A stretch of DNA of 12,653 nucleotides from Desulfurococcales archaeon (GTDB taxonomy: Archaea > Thermoproteota > Thermoprotei_A > Sulfolobales > Ignisphaeraceae): positions 1 through 12,653 of the forward strand of contig JAMOOB010000141.1 in the NCBI GenBank assembly GCA_027066265.1, written 5' to 3'. Positions 5,720-12,481 of the stretch are shown piece by piece (the stretch's first letter is position 1; each line of letters begins with the position of its first letter). Below the pieces are notes generated by a model that saw only the letters and a program-made list of their open reading frames with translations, had not been told where the DNA came from and searched no databases. Position numbers and translations under genes: made by a program.

Positions 5720-7682
5720 CGCTAGTCCCGAGGCTAAGGGGTTTTGCTACAAACTTAACCATTTTGCTTCTTCCAGGAATCCTTGCGATGAGCTCGTTAA
5801 GATCGATGCTCTTCGCAAGCATTTCGAGTCCATGTTTTCTGAGATGCTCGACGAACGATTTTGCTATTCTCGAAGGATCTTCGTCTCCGGGACGAAGTAA
5901 TGCGTATGCAATGCACCTCTTCTCTACTAAGTGTTCGGGTCCTACCACGATTCTGTAGCTATCGCCTACAAGCTCTACTCCTATGCATAGCTCGAGCGCA
6001 ACGTTTCTAATGTAGTTCTTCTTTCCGTAGACCATGAACGATCCTCTAGGTAAGTATTCGCCTGAGGGTGCCGATAACGATACTTGATCTCCGTATACCC
6101 AGAAGACGTCTACCGAAGCTAGACCCGCTTTCCATGCCTTGCTGTAGCAGGCAGCGAGAACAGCTGCTTCTCTCAAGTCTTGCTCGGTAGGCATCTTTCC
6201 CTGAGTCTTCAAGATGACTGCTGAAGCACCATGGATATCTGCGTGCATGACTATGTCTCGCTTCTCTAGGTATCTTCGAATCAACGAGATGTTTTGGGAT
6301 GCATCACGTCCTCCCAAGACTAGGAAGCCGTTGGTGGTTATCATCCAATGGAACTTCTCGTACCATTCCTTAACTCGTCGCAACTTGATCTCTAAACTTC
6401 GTCGCTCTACATCGATACGACGTTCGAGCTCTGCAATCTTTTCGAGTAAACGTTTGCGTTCCTCTTCAGCTCGCTCAACATCCTTCTCGAGATCTGACAG
6501 CTCTTTCCTAAGCTCGCTGTATATCTCCATAAAACTCTTCCTAGCATCTAGTTCGAGTAGAAAGCCCTCCATACTAACGTAGTAAACACCTCTCCTAGGA
6601 TCAAACTTCGTTATGTAGCTGGAACACTTGGGAACGGAGCTCCATCCAAGAGATTTGATGGTTCGCTGAACACATCGATGAATCTCCTCGAGTTCGTAAA
6701 ACCTCGTTTCGATAAGCTCTATCACTTTCCTAAGGCTCTCTATCCTCTCCTTAACGCTGTTGATTCGACGATCTATGTCTTCAACGCTCTTCCTAAGTTT
6801 TTCAATCTCGCTACGTACTTGCGAAATCCTTTGTTCGATTACGCTCTGCTCAAGAAGGTGAGAAAAGTATTCATCTATCGCAGCATCGAAGGTTTCGAAC
6901 CGCTGAAGCCTATAACTACGTGCGGTAGGTTCGAAAGGATAGAATCCGATAGGATTCGAATCGCTGTACGCAATGCAAGGTCTAGGATTTTGAACGACTT
7001 CGTTGACGAAGGTTATCACGGCATTGCGTATCTTCTCAATGTCTTGCTGTGAAAGGTTCTTCACAGATAAATCGAATGGAAGTCCGAGCCTGTGAAGAAC
7101 TTCTTCTGCTAACTCTGGTGGAAGACCCCATCCTCTTACAAGACCTCGTACAAGATCCTTTCCTTTGCTAAGCTCGCTGAGTAGTTCTTCGATAGACATC
7201 TCTACGAATGGTTTCCTGGATGGTGGTGGTACGTATTGGAGACCAGGTCTTATTACTCGATCTTTCATCTCTCTAGATTCCGTTGTAAGCAGTATCTTGC
7301 CACTATCATCGAGTACGAGCGCTACACCTCGAGGAAGTAGCTCTACTACTAGTATTCGTGCTTCGCTTCCACACCTTAGATCGATGTAGATCTCTCGTTC
7401 GTATTCTCGTTGACGAACTCTCTCCACCCTACAATTCCTCAACAATCTTCTCCACATGAGCTGCTTACCACCGATCTCCTCGCTCTTGATTGTACGACGC
7501 GTAAAGCTAATCCTCTTACCCGGTTCCAGTACGAGGATCCTATCCACACCGTCTAGGCATCGAAGCTTCAACGCTATAACTTTATCCAGTACGTACACGT
7601 TGTCAATTATACTACCCTCCAGAACCTTCCTCTGCTCCTCTATCCAGACCTTTATATCTAGCCAACTCATCGAGTTCTTCAC
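5643..7682 (-). CDS. rqcH: NFACT/RqcH family ribosome-associated quality control protein
   Basis: Proteins of this family (RqcH in bacteria, Rqc2/NEMF in eukaryotes) bind split large ribosomal subunits carrying stalled nascent chains. Numbered from the GTG at 7682 (679 aa), it has an NFACT-N domain opening with MKNSMSWLDIKVWIEEQ, helix-hairpin-helix-like sequence around 176-240, a long coiled coil (about 275-340 and 385-445), and an NFACT-R (DUF814) domain at about 446-560 containing GGRDASQN (457-464) and DIVMHADIHGAS (476-487). I chose GTG 7682 over GTG 7691 and ATG 7670: GGGGTGA at 7694-7688 lies 5 nt before it, and MKxxMS is a common archaeal start. The last 26 codons lie inside the CBS gene and encode a Ser/Gly/Gln-rich tail that looks unconserved. 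A frameshift or sequence error near 5720 cannot be excluded. CAT-tailing activity in archaea is not assumed. Confidence 0.9.
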   Translation of the reverse strand: MKNSMSWLDIKVWIEEQRKVLEGSIIDNVYVLDKVIALKLRCLDGVDRILVLEPGKRISFTRRTIKSEEIGGKQLMWRRLLRNCRVERVRQREYEREIYIDLRCGSEARILVVELLPRGVALVLDDSGKILLTTESREMKDRVIRPGLQYVPPPSRKPFVEMSIEELLSELSKGKDLVRGLVRGWGLPPELAEEVLHRLGLPFDLSVKNLSQQDIEKIRNAVITFVNEVVQNPRPCIAYSDSNPIGFYPFEPTARSYRLQRFETFDAAIDEYFSHLLEQSVIEQRISQVRSEIEKLRKSVEDIDRRINSVKERIESLRKVIELIETRFYELEEIHRCVQRTIKSLGWSSVPKCSSYITKFDPRRGVYYVSMEGFLLELDARKSFMEIYSELRKELSDLEKDVERAEEERKRLLEKIAELERRIDVERRSLEIKLRRVKEWYEKFHWMITTNGFLVLGGRDASQNISLIRRYLEKRDIVMHADIHGASAVILKTQGKMPTEQDLREAAVLAACYSKAWKAGLASVDVFWVYGDQVSLSAPSGEYLPRGSFMVYGKKNYIRNVALELCIGVELVGDSYRIVVGPEHLVEKRCIAYALLRPGDEDPSRIAKSFVEHLRKHGLEMLAKSIDLNELIARIPGRSKMVKFVAKPLSLGTSDAQSKGSNGSESCHDQRACNGVRRS
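7651..7658 (+). promoter_or_regulatory. Candidate TATA box of the small membrane protein gene
   Basis: TTTATATC lies inside the start of the oppositely oriented NFACT gene, about 40 nt before the ATG at 7695. A start site 26 nt downstream would fall near 7681 and give a leader of about 14 nt that carries GGTG (7683-7686). Confidence 0.45.
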
Positions 7683-7694
7683 GGTGGTCACCCC
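7683..7694. promoter_or_regulatory. Shared 12-bp segment holding Shine-Dalgarno sites for both strands
   Basis: GGTGGTCACCCC reads as GGTG on the plus strand, 8 nt before ATG 7695, and as GGGGTGA on the minus strand, 5 nt before GTG 7682. One short block, with a GGTCACC core that is an inverted repeat around one base, therefore appears to supply ribosome binding sites to two divergent genes. Confidence 0.5.
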
Positions 7695-8000
7695 ATGTCT
7701 TCGGAGCTAGGTATAGAGATGAAGTTGATATTCCTTCGAACTCTCTACGGCGCCGTTGTAGGGGCAGTGCTTTCGTTGCTCTCACTGCTTGGCGTAGTAT
7801 ATGAATCGCTTAGATTCGTAGGGATTCCAAGCTGGTTGATACCCTACATGGGGTGGATATACCTAGCGATACTCTACGTGCCGACGATACCGATAGCCAA
7901 GCGATTGGGTGCTCGTAGAAAGTTCGATAAGTATCTTCGAGGAGCTTCTACCTACGTTGCTGCTTCGATTCTAGTCCACGTCGTCGTAACAGCTCTCTGA
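7695..8000 (+). CDS. Small three-helix membrane protein, unrecognised
   Basis: I do not recognise a family. The 101-aa product has three hydrophobic segments: about 17-37 (LYGAVVGAVLSLLSLLGVVY), 47-68 (WLIPYMGWIYLAILYVPTIPIA) and 83-101 (near the C-terminus). A strongly basic loop at 69-82 (KRLGARRKFDKYLR) lies between the second and third, which the positive-inside rule would put in the cytoplasm. ATG 7695 is supported by a GGTG 8 nt upstream; ATG 7719 (93 aa, AGGT 6 nt upstream) is a plausible alternative. It stands alone on this strand: the start is 12 nt from the NFACT start, and the last 30 nt overlap the end of the SPOUT gene. Its hydrophobic pattern supports a real gene. Confidence 0.75.
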   Translation: MSSELGIEMKLIFLRTLYGAVVGAVLSLLSLLGVVYESLRFVGIPSWLIPYMGWIYLAILYVPTIPIAKRLGARRKFDKYLRGASTYVAASILVHVVVTAL

Positions 8001-8612
8001 GGATGAAAGTACGCGGGTTTCGTACGTAGCTACGTACTCGGATACGATATCGATGTAGTTCGGTGGTAGTACCGGATTTCCTCTTTCGTCGAGAGGGAAA
8101 GCGTAAGGTAATTCGATTTCGTGTTCGATGAATTTCCCTAGCTTTCTAGATATCCTAAGCCCAACGACTATAGGTATCTCGTTGAGTTCTCTACCTTCTT
8201 CAACCTTCTTCAGTACGTAGGCAGCGCCAGCAATTGTGAACTGGCGAGGTCCTAAGCTTCGTTTGGATGCTCGCGGCATCTTCGATGATATGAACTTCCT
8301 CGTTCTGCTCTCGCGTGGATGGGATCCCATTATGCCTCCTATCACGATGTATCGATGGTTTTCGAGGTCTCTCGGTGTAAGCATCTCGTTGGCGTCGGGA
8401 TCGAGTACCAGAACATCATCGCGATCGCGTAGCCATTCGGTAACGGATTCTCGAACGACTCTTCCCAGCCTTGACAATACCTTCGCATGCTTCTCCTTCG
8501 ATACGTTGCTGAACACTGTTCTGCCTCGGAATAGATTTGCAACGAAGCTATACTCGGAATAGATCCACTTATTGATGCAGGGCTCCAAGTGTTCAACGAT
8601 TACTGTGATCAC
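7971..8612 (-). CDS. SPOUT methyltransferase, Sfm1/DUF431 family
   Basis: The 213-aa protein opens with VIVEHLEPCINKWIYSEYS, closely resembling the start of yeast Sfm1 (IIEHMEEGFSEWVILEYS), a SPOUT-fold enzyme that methylates an arginine of ribosomal protein Rps3. The trefoil-knot AdoMet-binding region should be at about 88-150: YIVIGGIMGSHPRESRTRKF, then RSLGPRQFTIAGAAYVLKKV, then EIPIVVG. The conserved tail LPYAFPLDERGNPVLPP (about 169-185) also matches. Archaeal members are often labelled RNA methyltransferase; whether the target is uS3 or an RNA is unknown. The start is GTG 8612 with no SD, but TGTATAAG on the plus strand (TATA on minus) is centred 26 nt upstream, fitting a leaderless mRNA. 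The 3' end overlaps the small membrane protein gene by 30 nt. Confidence 0.85.
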   Translation of the reverse strand: MITVIVEHLEPCINKWIYSEYSFVANLFRGRTVFSNVSKEKHAKVLSRLGRVVRESVTEWLRDRDDVLVLDPDANEMLTPRDLENHRYIVIGGIMGSHPRESRTRKFISSKMPRASKRSLGPRQFTIAGAAYVLKKVEEGRELNEIPIVVGLRISRKLGKFIEHEIELPYAFPLDERGNPVLPPNYIDIVSEYVATYETRVLSSSESCYDDVD

Positions 8613-8633
8613 GGGGATGCCCGATAACGGTAG

Positions 8634-8641
8634 TGTATAAG
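8634..8641 (-). promoter_or_regulatory. Candidate TATA box of the SPOUT gene (leaderless)
   Basis: On the minus strand this reads CTTATACA. Its centre is about 26 nt from the GTG at 8612, so transcription would begin at or next to the start codon, in keeping with the absence of an SD. Confidence 0.55.
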
Positions 8642-8648
8642 AGGAAAG

Positions 8649-8658
8649 CTTTTATTCT
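8649..8658 (+). promoter_or_regulatory. Candidate TATA box of the LSm gene
   Basis: GCTTTTATTC, preceded by purine-rich GAGGAAA like a BRE, is centred about 44 nt before ATG 8697, predicting a leader of roughly 17 nt. It sits back-to-back with the TATA box of the SPOUT gene, so the two divergent promoters share an 84-bp gap. Confidence 0.5.
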
Positions 8659-8696
8659 GCACGTTGTGCTGAGCACTATCGATAGGGTTTCGGAAC

Positions 8697-8975
8697 ATGA
8701 GTCAGAAACCGCAGATCACACCATTAAAGGTACTCCGAGGAGCGGTCAACAAGACCGTGATGGTGAAAACGAAGGAGGGTGCCGAATTCGTGGGTAGACT
8801 AGTGATGACGGATAGCACTATGAATGTCGTTCTCGAGGATGCTGTTGAGTATACCGATGGAGGTAAGAACATCGTTGCTAAGTATGGAAGGGTATTCATT
8901 AGGGGTAGCCAAGTGCTGTTCATATGCACGGACTATACGCAAGCACAGCTTAGACAGAGCTCGGCGTTGAGGTGA
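8697..8975 (+). CDS. LSm/Sm-like archaeal RNA-binding protein (SmAP)
   Basis: Archaeal Sm-like proteins form homoheptameric rings that bind U-rich RNA and take part in RNA metabolism. The 92-aa product shows both halves of the Sm fold. Sm1 spans about 12-53 (LRGAVNKTVMVKTKEGAEFVGRL, then D39 and MNVVLEDA with N43). Sm2 follows at about 64-78 (GRVFIRGSQVLFICT), where the IRG segment replaces the usual I/V-R-G binding motif exactly. The N-terminal tail is short, and a brief Gln-rich C-terminal tail follows. ATG 8697 matches the normal N-terminal length; the SD is weak (AGGG, 10 nt). The stop TGA lies inside GAGGTGA, the SD of the next small gene, so translation of the two is likely coupled. Confidence 0.93.
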   Translation: MSQKPQITPLKVLRGAVNKTVMVKTKEGAEFVGRLVMTDSTMNVVLEDAVEYTDGGKNIVAKYGRVFIRGSQVLFICTDYTQAQLRQSSALR

Positions 8976-8979
8976 TTAC

Positions 8980-9123
8980 GTGGCTAGGAAACTCAAGCTT
9001 CCAAAATCGTGTCCCGTAAACTTCGACTTCTCGGTTGATAGAATCGAGTGCAAGACGTGTAGGTACTTCGAAACGTGTCTAAGGATCTACATGATGGCTA
9101 AGCGCATAGCTTCGAAACGATGA
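8980..9123 (+). CDS. 47-aa four-cysteine protein coupled to LSm
   Basis: I do not recognise this protein. Translated by hand from GTG 8980, it has 47 residues with four cysteines: Cys11 (SCP), Cys24 and Cys27 (ECKTC) and Cys33 (ETC), spaced C-x12-C-x2-C-x5-C. This could be a zinc ribbon-like or Fe-S site. The ends are basic (ARKLKLPK at the start, AKRIASKR at the end), which would suit nucleic-acid or ribosome contact. Evidence that it is real: GAGGTGA at 8969-8975, the full archaeal SD consensus, is placed 4 nt before the GTG and contains the LSm stop codon. It does not look like ribosomal protein L37e, the kind of small zinc protein found beside LSm in some archaea. Function unknown. Confidence 0.75.
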   Translation: MARKLKLPKSCPVNFDFSVDRIECKTCRYFETCLRIYMMAKRIASKR

Positions 9124-9168
9124 TGCTGCAGCCAGCGACATGCCTAGCATCGGAGTGTACAGCGAACT

Positions 9169-9176
9169 GTTTATAG
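9169..9176 (+). promoter_or_regulatory. Candidate TATA box of the AdoMet synthetase gene
   Basis: GTTTATAG is centred at about 9173 in the 92-bp gap before the AdoMet synthetase gene. It predicts a start site near 9199 and rules against the ATG at 9186, which would lie upstream of the transcript. The gene therefore seems to have its own promoter separate from LSm. Confidence 0.55.
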
Positions 9177-9193
9177 TCTACCACTATGTTTAG

Positions 9194-9209
9194 ACCCCCT
9201 CGAAGGGGT
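9194..9209 (+). promoter_or_regulatory. Inverted repeat overlapping the Shine-Dalgarno site of the AdoMet synthetase gene
   Basis: ACCCC at 9194-9198 and GGGGT at 9205-9209 form a 5-bp GC-rich stem around a 6-nt loop (CTCGAA). The 3' arm is the SD (GGGGTG, 9205-9210). If transcription starts a few bases before 9194 the stem would hide the SD; if it starts near 9199 the stem cannot form in RNA but could be a DNA operator half-site pair. Confidence 0.35.
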
Positions 9210-9215
9210 GCGATG

Positions 9216-10430
9216 ATGAGCAACGTGGTCGTATCCGAGTTTAGATGGCCTGGCATAGAATCGCTAGAGATAGAGATGGTAGAGCGTAAGGGTGTTGGTC
9301 ACCCGGACTACATCGCTGACGGAATCGCTGAGGCAGTGAGTCGCGAGCTTTGTAGGTACTACATGGAGAACTACGGTACTATTCTACACCACAACGTCGA
9401 TAAGGTTCTTGTTGTTGGTGGACAAGCCAAGCCTCGGTTTGGAGGTGGAGAAGTTCTTCACCCGATATACATCGTTGTTTCTGGAAGAGCTACGTACTTC
9501 GTCAAGACCCGGGAAGGTATGGATTTCGTACCGATAGGATCCCTTGTTCTGAAAGCTGCGAAGGAATGGATAAGAAAGAACTTTAGGTACCTCGATCCGG
9601 AGCGCCACGTCGTGATAGATTACAGGATTGGTCAGGGAAGCGCTGATCTCGTTGGGATATTCGAGATGGGTGCCGAAAGCATTCCTCTAGCAAACGATAC
9701 GAGCTTCGGAATAGGGTTCGCACCACTCTCAACGCTCGAAAGACTTGTTCTCGAAACCGAGCGTATGCTCAACTCTAGAGAGTTTAAGGAGAGGCTCCCA
9801 GCTGTTGGTGAAGACGTCAAGGTTATGGGTCTCAGAAGAGGGAAGAAGATAACCCTCACCGTAGCGGTAGCAATGGTTTCGAGACACGTTAGGGATGCCG
9901 ACGAGTACATCGCCATCAAGGAGAGCGTAAAGGAGAAGGTTCTCGATCTAGCCTCCAAGATAGCTCCCAACTACGAAGTCGAGGTATACGTGAATACCGC
10001 TGACAAGCCAGAGCATGGAATATTCTACCTCACCGTAACGGGTACCTCTGCTGAACACGGTGATGATGGAGCTACCGGTCGTGGAAACCGTGCCAACGGA
10101 TTGATAACTCCGATGAGGCCCATGAGCCTCGAAGCTACGGCTGGTAAGAACCCCGTTAGCCACGTTGGCAAGATCTACAACGTGTTAGCGAACATCGTAG
10201 CCAACCGCATTGTTAAGGAAGTTCGTGGCGTTCGTGAGGTGTATGTAGGTATTCTAAGCCAGATCGGCAAACCCATAAACCAGCCGCTGATCGTAGACAT
10301 AAGAATAGTTCCCGAGGAAAGGCTAAGCGAAGATATTAAGAGGGAGGCACAAGCTATCGCCGAGGAAGAACTGAACAACGTTAAGAACGTAACGAGATTG
10401 ATACTCGAAGACAAGGTAATGCTGTTCTAG
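9216..10430 (+). CDS. S-adenosylmethionine synthetase, archaeal type
   Basis: This enzyme makes AdoMet from methionine and ATP, supplying methyltransferases such as the SPOUT protein next door. The 404-aa length and sequence match the archaeal family, which is only distantly related to bacterial MetK. Visible conserved blocks: ERKGVGHPDYIADGIAEAVS (about 23-42, with the GHPD motif at 28-31), VGGQAKPRFGGG (67-78), IDYRIGQGSADL (134-145), the glycine-rich GTSAEHGDDGATGRGNRANG (276-295) and AGKNPVSHVGKIYN (309-322). I chose the second of two tandem ATGs (9216): GGGGTG lies 5 nt before it and only 2 nt before the first (9213). The ATG at 9186 lies too close to the TATA box. The TAG forms a CTAG palindrome with the stop of the convergent DUF460 gene. 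Confidence 0.95.
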   Translation: MSNVVVSEFRWPGIESLEIEMVERKGVGHPDYIADGIAEAVSRELCRYYMENYGTILHHNVDKVLVVGGQAKPRFGGGEVLHPIYIVVSGRATYFVKTREGMDFVPIGSLVLKAAKEWIRKNFRYLDPERHVVIDYRIGQGSADLVGIFEMGAESIPLANDTSFGIGFAPLSTLERLVLETERMLNSREFKERLPAVGEDVKVMGLRRGKKITLTVAVAMVSRHVRDADEYIAIKESVKEKVLDLASKIAPNYEVEVYVNTADKPEHGIFYLTVTGTSAEHGDDGATGRGNRANGLITPMRPMSLEATAGKNPVSHVGKIYNVLANIVANRIVKEVRGVREVYVGILSQIGKPINQPLIVDIRIVPEERLSEDIKREAQAIAEEELNNVKNVTRLILEDKVMLF

Positions 10431-12448
10431 CCACGCTCATCCTCAACAACGGTTTTTAGTAGTTGACTTCTATACTCCTCCACGATCTTGATCAGCGTAT
10501 CGAGATCGAGCTCCTTCCTACGCTTCCTAGATTCTTCGAATCGTCGGAGTTTTTCACGTGCTTCGCTCAGTAACGCATCTACGTGTTCGGACTCTACGAG
10601 AGCAACGCCTTCGAATTCGTCAACGATTCTAGGATTGCATGCTACGGCTACGCCACGTTCTAGAAGCAATCTCTCTACATCCTCGTTGCAGGAAGGTAGT
10701 ATTATCGCTATCCCTAGATCCCTAGCCTGCTCGATAGCGTCCAGATCTACGGATAGCGATTTTATGATGACGCAGCCCACGTTCTTAGCAAGCTCCTGAA
10801 CCTTCGAAAGCCCTCGACGAGATAGGCTAGGTAAGAGCGGTACGATACGATACCTTCCAAGAGCTACGAGCTTGATGTACTCGAGAAGTTTCGTCGACAT
10901 GATCTTGCTCTTTTCAAGCTCGGTTTCGAGTTCCTCAATTCGAGCCACGAGTTGTTTCAACCTTTCCCTAAGCTCATTGATTTCGCGATCCCTAACGATC
11001 TCCTGGGGAACCTCGAGTCGAGTACTATGCCTAAGCTCGAACTCTAGGTCTTCAACCATCTTGCGAAGCTTCTTCACCTCCTCTCGAAGTAGTTCACGTT
11101 CTCGGGTCAGTTCCTCGATTCTCGATTCGAGTGCTCGAACTCTGCTATCGAGATCGATGCTCTTCTGAACAATGCGTGTTTGAGGCTTAACCTCATCCTG
11201 CAACTCCATTCCTAGGTAGCGATCTATAGCGATCTCTATCACTTCGTCCACCGTCTTTCCCTTGACTATGTACAGCTTCAACTCGTCGACGTCGGCATCG
11301 ATACCGAGTTCCTGAATTCTTCGCTCGACCTCCAAGAACTTCCTCTCAAAGCTTCGGTATGCCTTCACTGCAGCGGCTAACGCATCTCGTTCATGCGTAG
11401 TGGTCACCGCGATCTCGCGACGTGTTCTCCTCCTAAGCCATTCAACCAGTTGTTCCTTCTCAGCTACGCTGAGACTCCTAGGAGGTGTATAGAGAGGTAC
11501 TCCGAGAACCGATGCCAGCTTCTTGACTGAGTCCGGTGGAGGGTTCTTATCGGTGGCTATCATTACCGGTACTCCAACGCTCTTGATCTTGCTTATGATG
11601 CTACCCCTATCGAGCTCCTTGGACGACTCTAGGAGTACGAGGCGTAGCGATAGGTCTATCGCCGCGATACCCGTCTCCATACCTGGATCTATGCCTACTA
11701 TGAGGTACCTACGACGCTGTTCCAGCTCGCGGTCAACGAGAACGATTCGTCGGTACTCCGGTCTTATGGTTACTACGACGTCGTTGCCTCTGAACGGTTT
11801 CACAACCCCTTCGAGAGCGGAGCGAGGAGCGTAGACCACGAATACCGCTCCTTCGAGACCTCCTCGCCCCTTCCTAAATATCAGGTCGTAGCTAAGCGAA
11901 GCTTTGTCGAGAGCTTCCTTTATTTCGCGTACAGCGCGTAGAACAGCTGTTCTCATACCTCGTGCGTAGCGCGAAGCACTCGAACCTCCGGAACCCGTGC
12001 TACGAGCTCTCGAAACTATGATCTTGGTGCGGTGCTCTACAGCTTTGATAGGTGTACCGACTCCGTGTAGCGCTAGTAGAGCCGCTATGAAAGCTGTTTG
12101 GAGTGGTCTAGGCTTCGACGAGAGTTCGATGCCTAGCTTCGATGCGGTTCGCGTAAGGCTTTCAAAGGTTCCTCCCTGCATCGTGACTTGGTATAGCTCT
12201 AGATCGGGTGGTAGAAGGCTAAGAACCTTGGCTAGGGAGTAGGTATCGGGAGCGAGCTCGAACACATTATCGATACCCATTCTCTTGACGTGGTACTCCC
12301 ACGCAACCCTGATAACGCGGTTGAGAGGCGCTTCATCGGTTTCGTAGATGATGGAACCGTCGCTGCGTAGCACTACGATTGCGTAGGTAGGTTTAGTAGT
12401 GCGTGAGAGGGGGCTTCCTCGAACGATGTCTAGCCCCATGACAGCCAT
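10427..12448 (-). CDS. DUF460 family protein with RNase H-like domain and coiled coil
   Basis: DUF460 proteins are conserved in archaea and uncharacterised; the core has an RNase H/RuvC-like fold and is predicted to be a nuclease. Numbered from ATG 12448 (673 aa), an N-terminal domain (about 1-110) opens with MAVMGLDIVRGSP, the usual family start. A basic Ser/Gly linker follows (about 143-165). The RNase H-like domain (about 245-370) shows IVGIDPGMETGIAAID (250-265, Asp254), IATDKNPPP (297-305, Asp300) and THERDALAAAVKAY (351-364, Asp355), a plausible acidic triad. A long coiled coil (about 430-520) leads to a C-terminal alpha/beta domain (about 530-620) and a charged tail. TTG 12463 would add five residues; neither start has a good SD. 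It follows the RIO2 gene by 33 nt, so probably shares its operon. Confidence 0.87.
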   Translation of the reverse strand: MAVMGLDIVRGSPLSRTTKPTYAIVVLRSDGSIIYETDEAPLNRVIRVAWEYHVKRMGIDNVFELAPDTYSLAKVLSLLPPDLELYQVTMQGGTFESLTRTASKLGIELSSKPRPLQTAFIAALLALHGVGTPIKAVEHRTKIIVSRARSTGSGGSSASRYARGMRTAVLRAVREIKEALDKASLSYDLIFRKGRGGLEGAVFVVYAPRSALEGVVKPFRGNDVVVTIRPEYRRIVLVDRELEQRRRYLIVGIDPGMETGIAAIDLSLRLVLLESSKELDRGSIISKIKSVGVPVMIATDKNPPPDSVKKLASVLGVPLYTPPRSLSVAEKEQLVEWLRRRTRREIAVTTTHERDALAAAVKAYRSFERKFLEVERRIQELGIDADVDELKLYIVKGKTVDEVIEIAIDRYLGMELQDEVKPQTRIVQKSIDLDSRVRALESRIEELTRERELLREEVKKLRKMVEDLEFELRHSTRLEVPQEIVRDREINELRERLKQLVARIEELETELEKSKIMSTKLLEYIKLVALGRYRIVPLLPSLSRRGLSKVQELAKNVGCVIIKSLSVDLDAIEQARDLGIAIILPSCNEDVERLLLERGVAVACNPRIVDEFEGVALVESEHVDALLSEAREKLRRFEESRKRRKELDLDTLIKIVEEYRSQLLKTVVEDERG

Positions 12449-12481
12449 GGCGCCGGTCTTCAAGGAGCTTCGAGCCCCCCG

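Noticed and set aside
5417..5900. Overlapping plus-strand frames across the CBS gene and the end of NFACT.
   Set aside because: They lie opposite clear CBS domains, resemble no protein and have no start signals.
6953..6962. GATTCGAATC, a perfect 10-bp palindrome.
   Set aside because: It lies within the NFACT coding region (SDSNPIGF) with no repeats nearby; a palindrome of this size is expected now and then in TCGA-rich DNA.
6678..7052. A 124-codon plus-strand frame opposite the NFACT gene, rich in hydrophobic and aromatic residues.
   Set aside because: It is antisense to a well-conserved domain region, has no good ribosome binding site or promoter, and its composition is explained as the mirror of Glu/Lys/Arg-rich coiled-coil codons.
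9186..9215. An upstream in-frame ATG that would extend AdoMet synthetase by ten residues (MFRPPRRGAM).
   Set aside because: It lies only about 13 nt past the TATA centre, so upstream of the likely transcript start, and has no SD; the extra residues derive from the hairpin and SD sequence.
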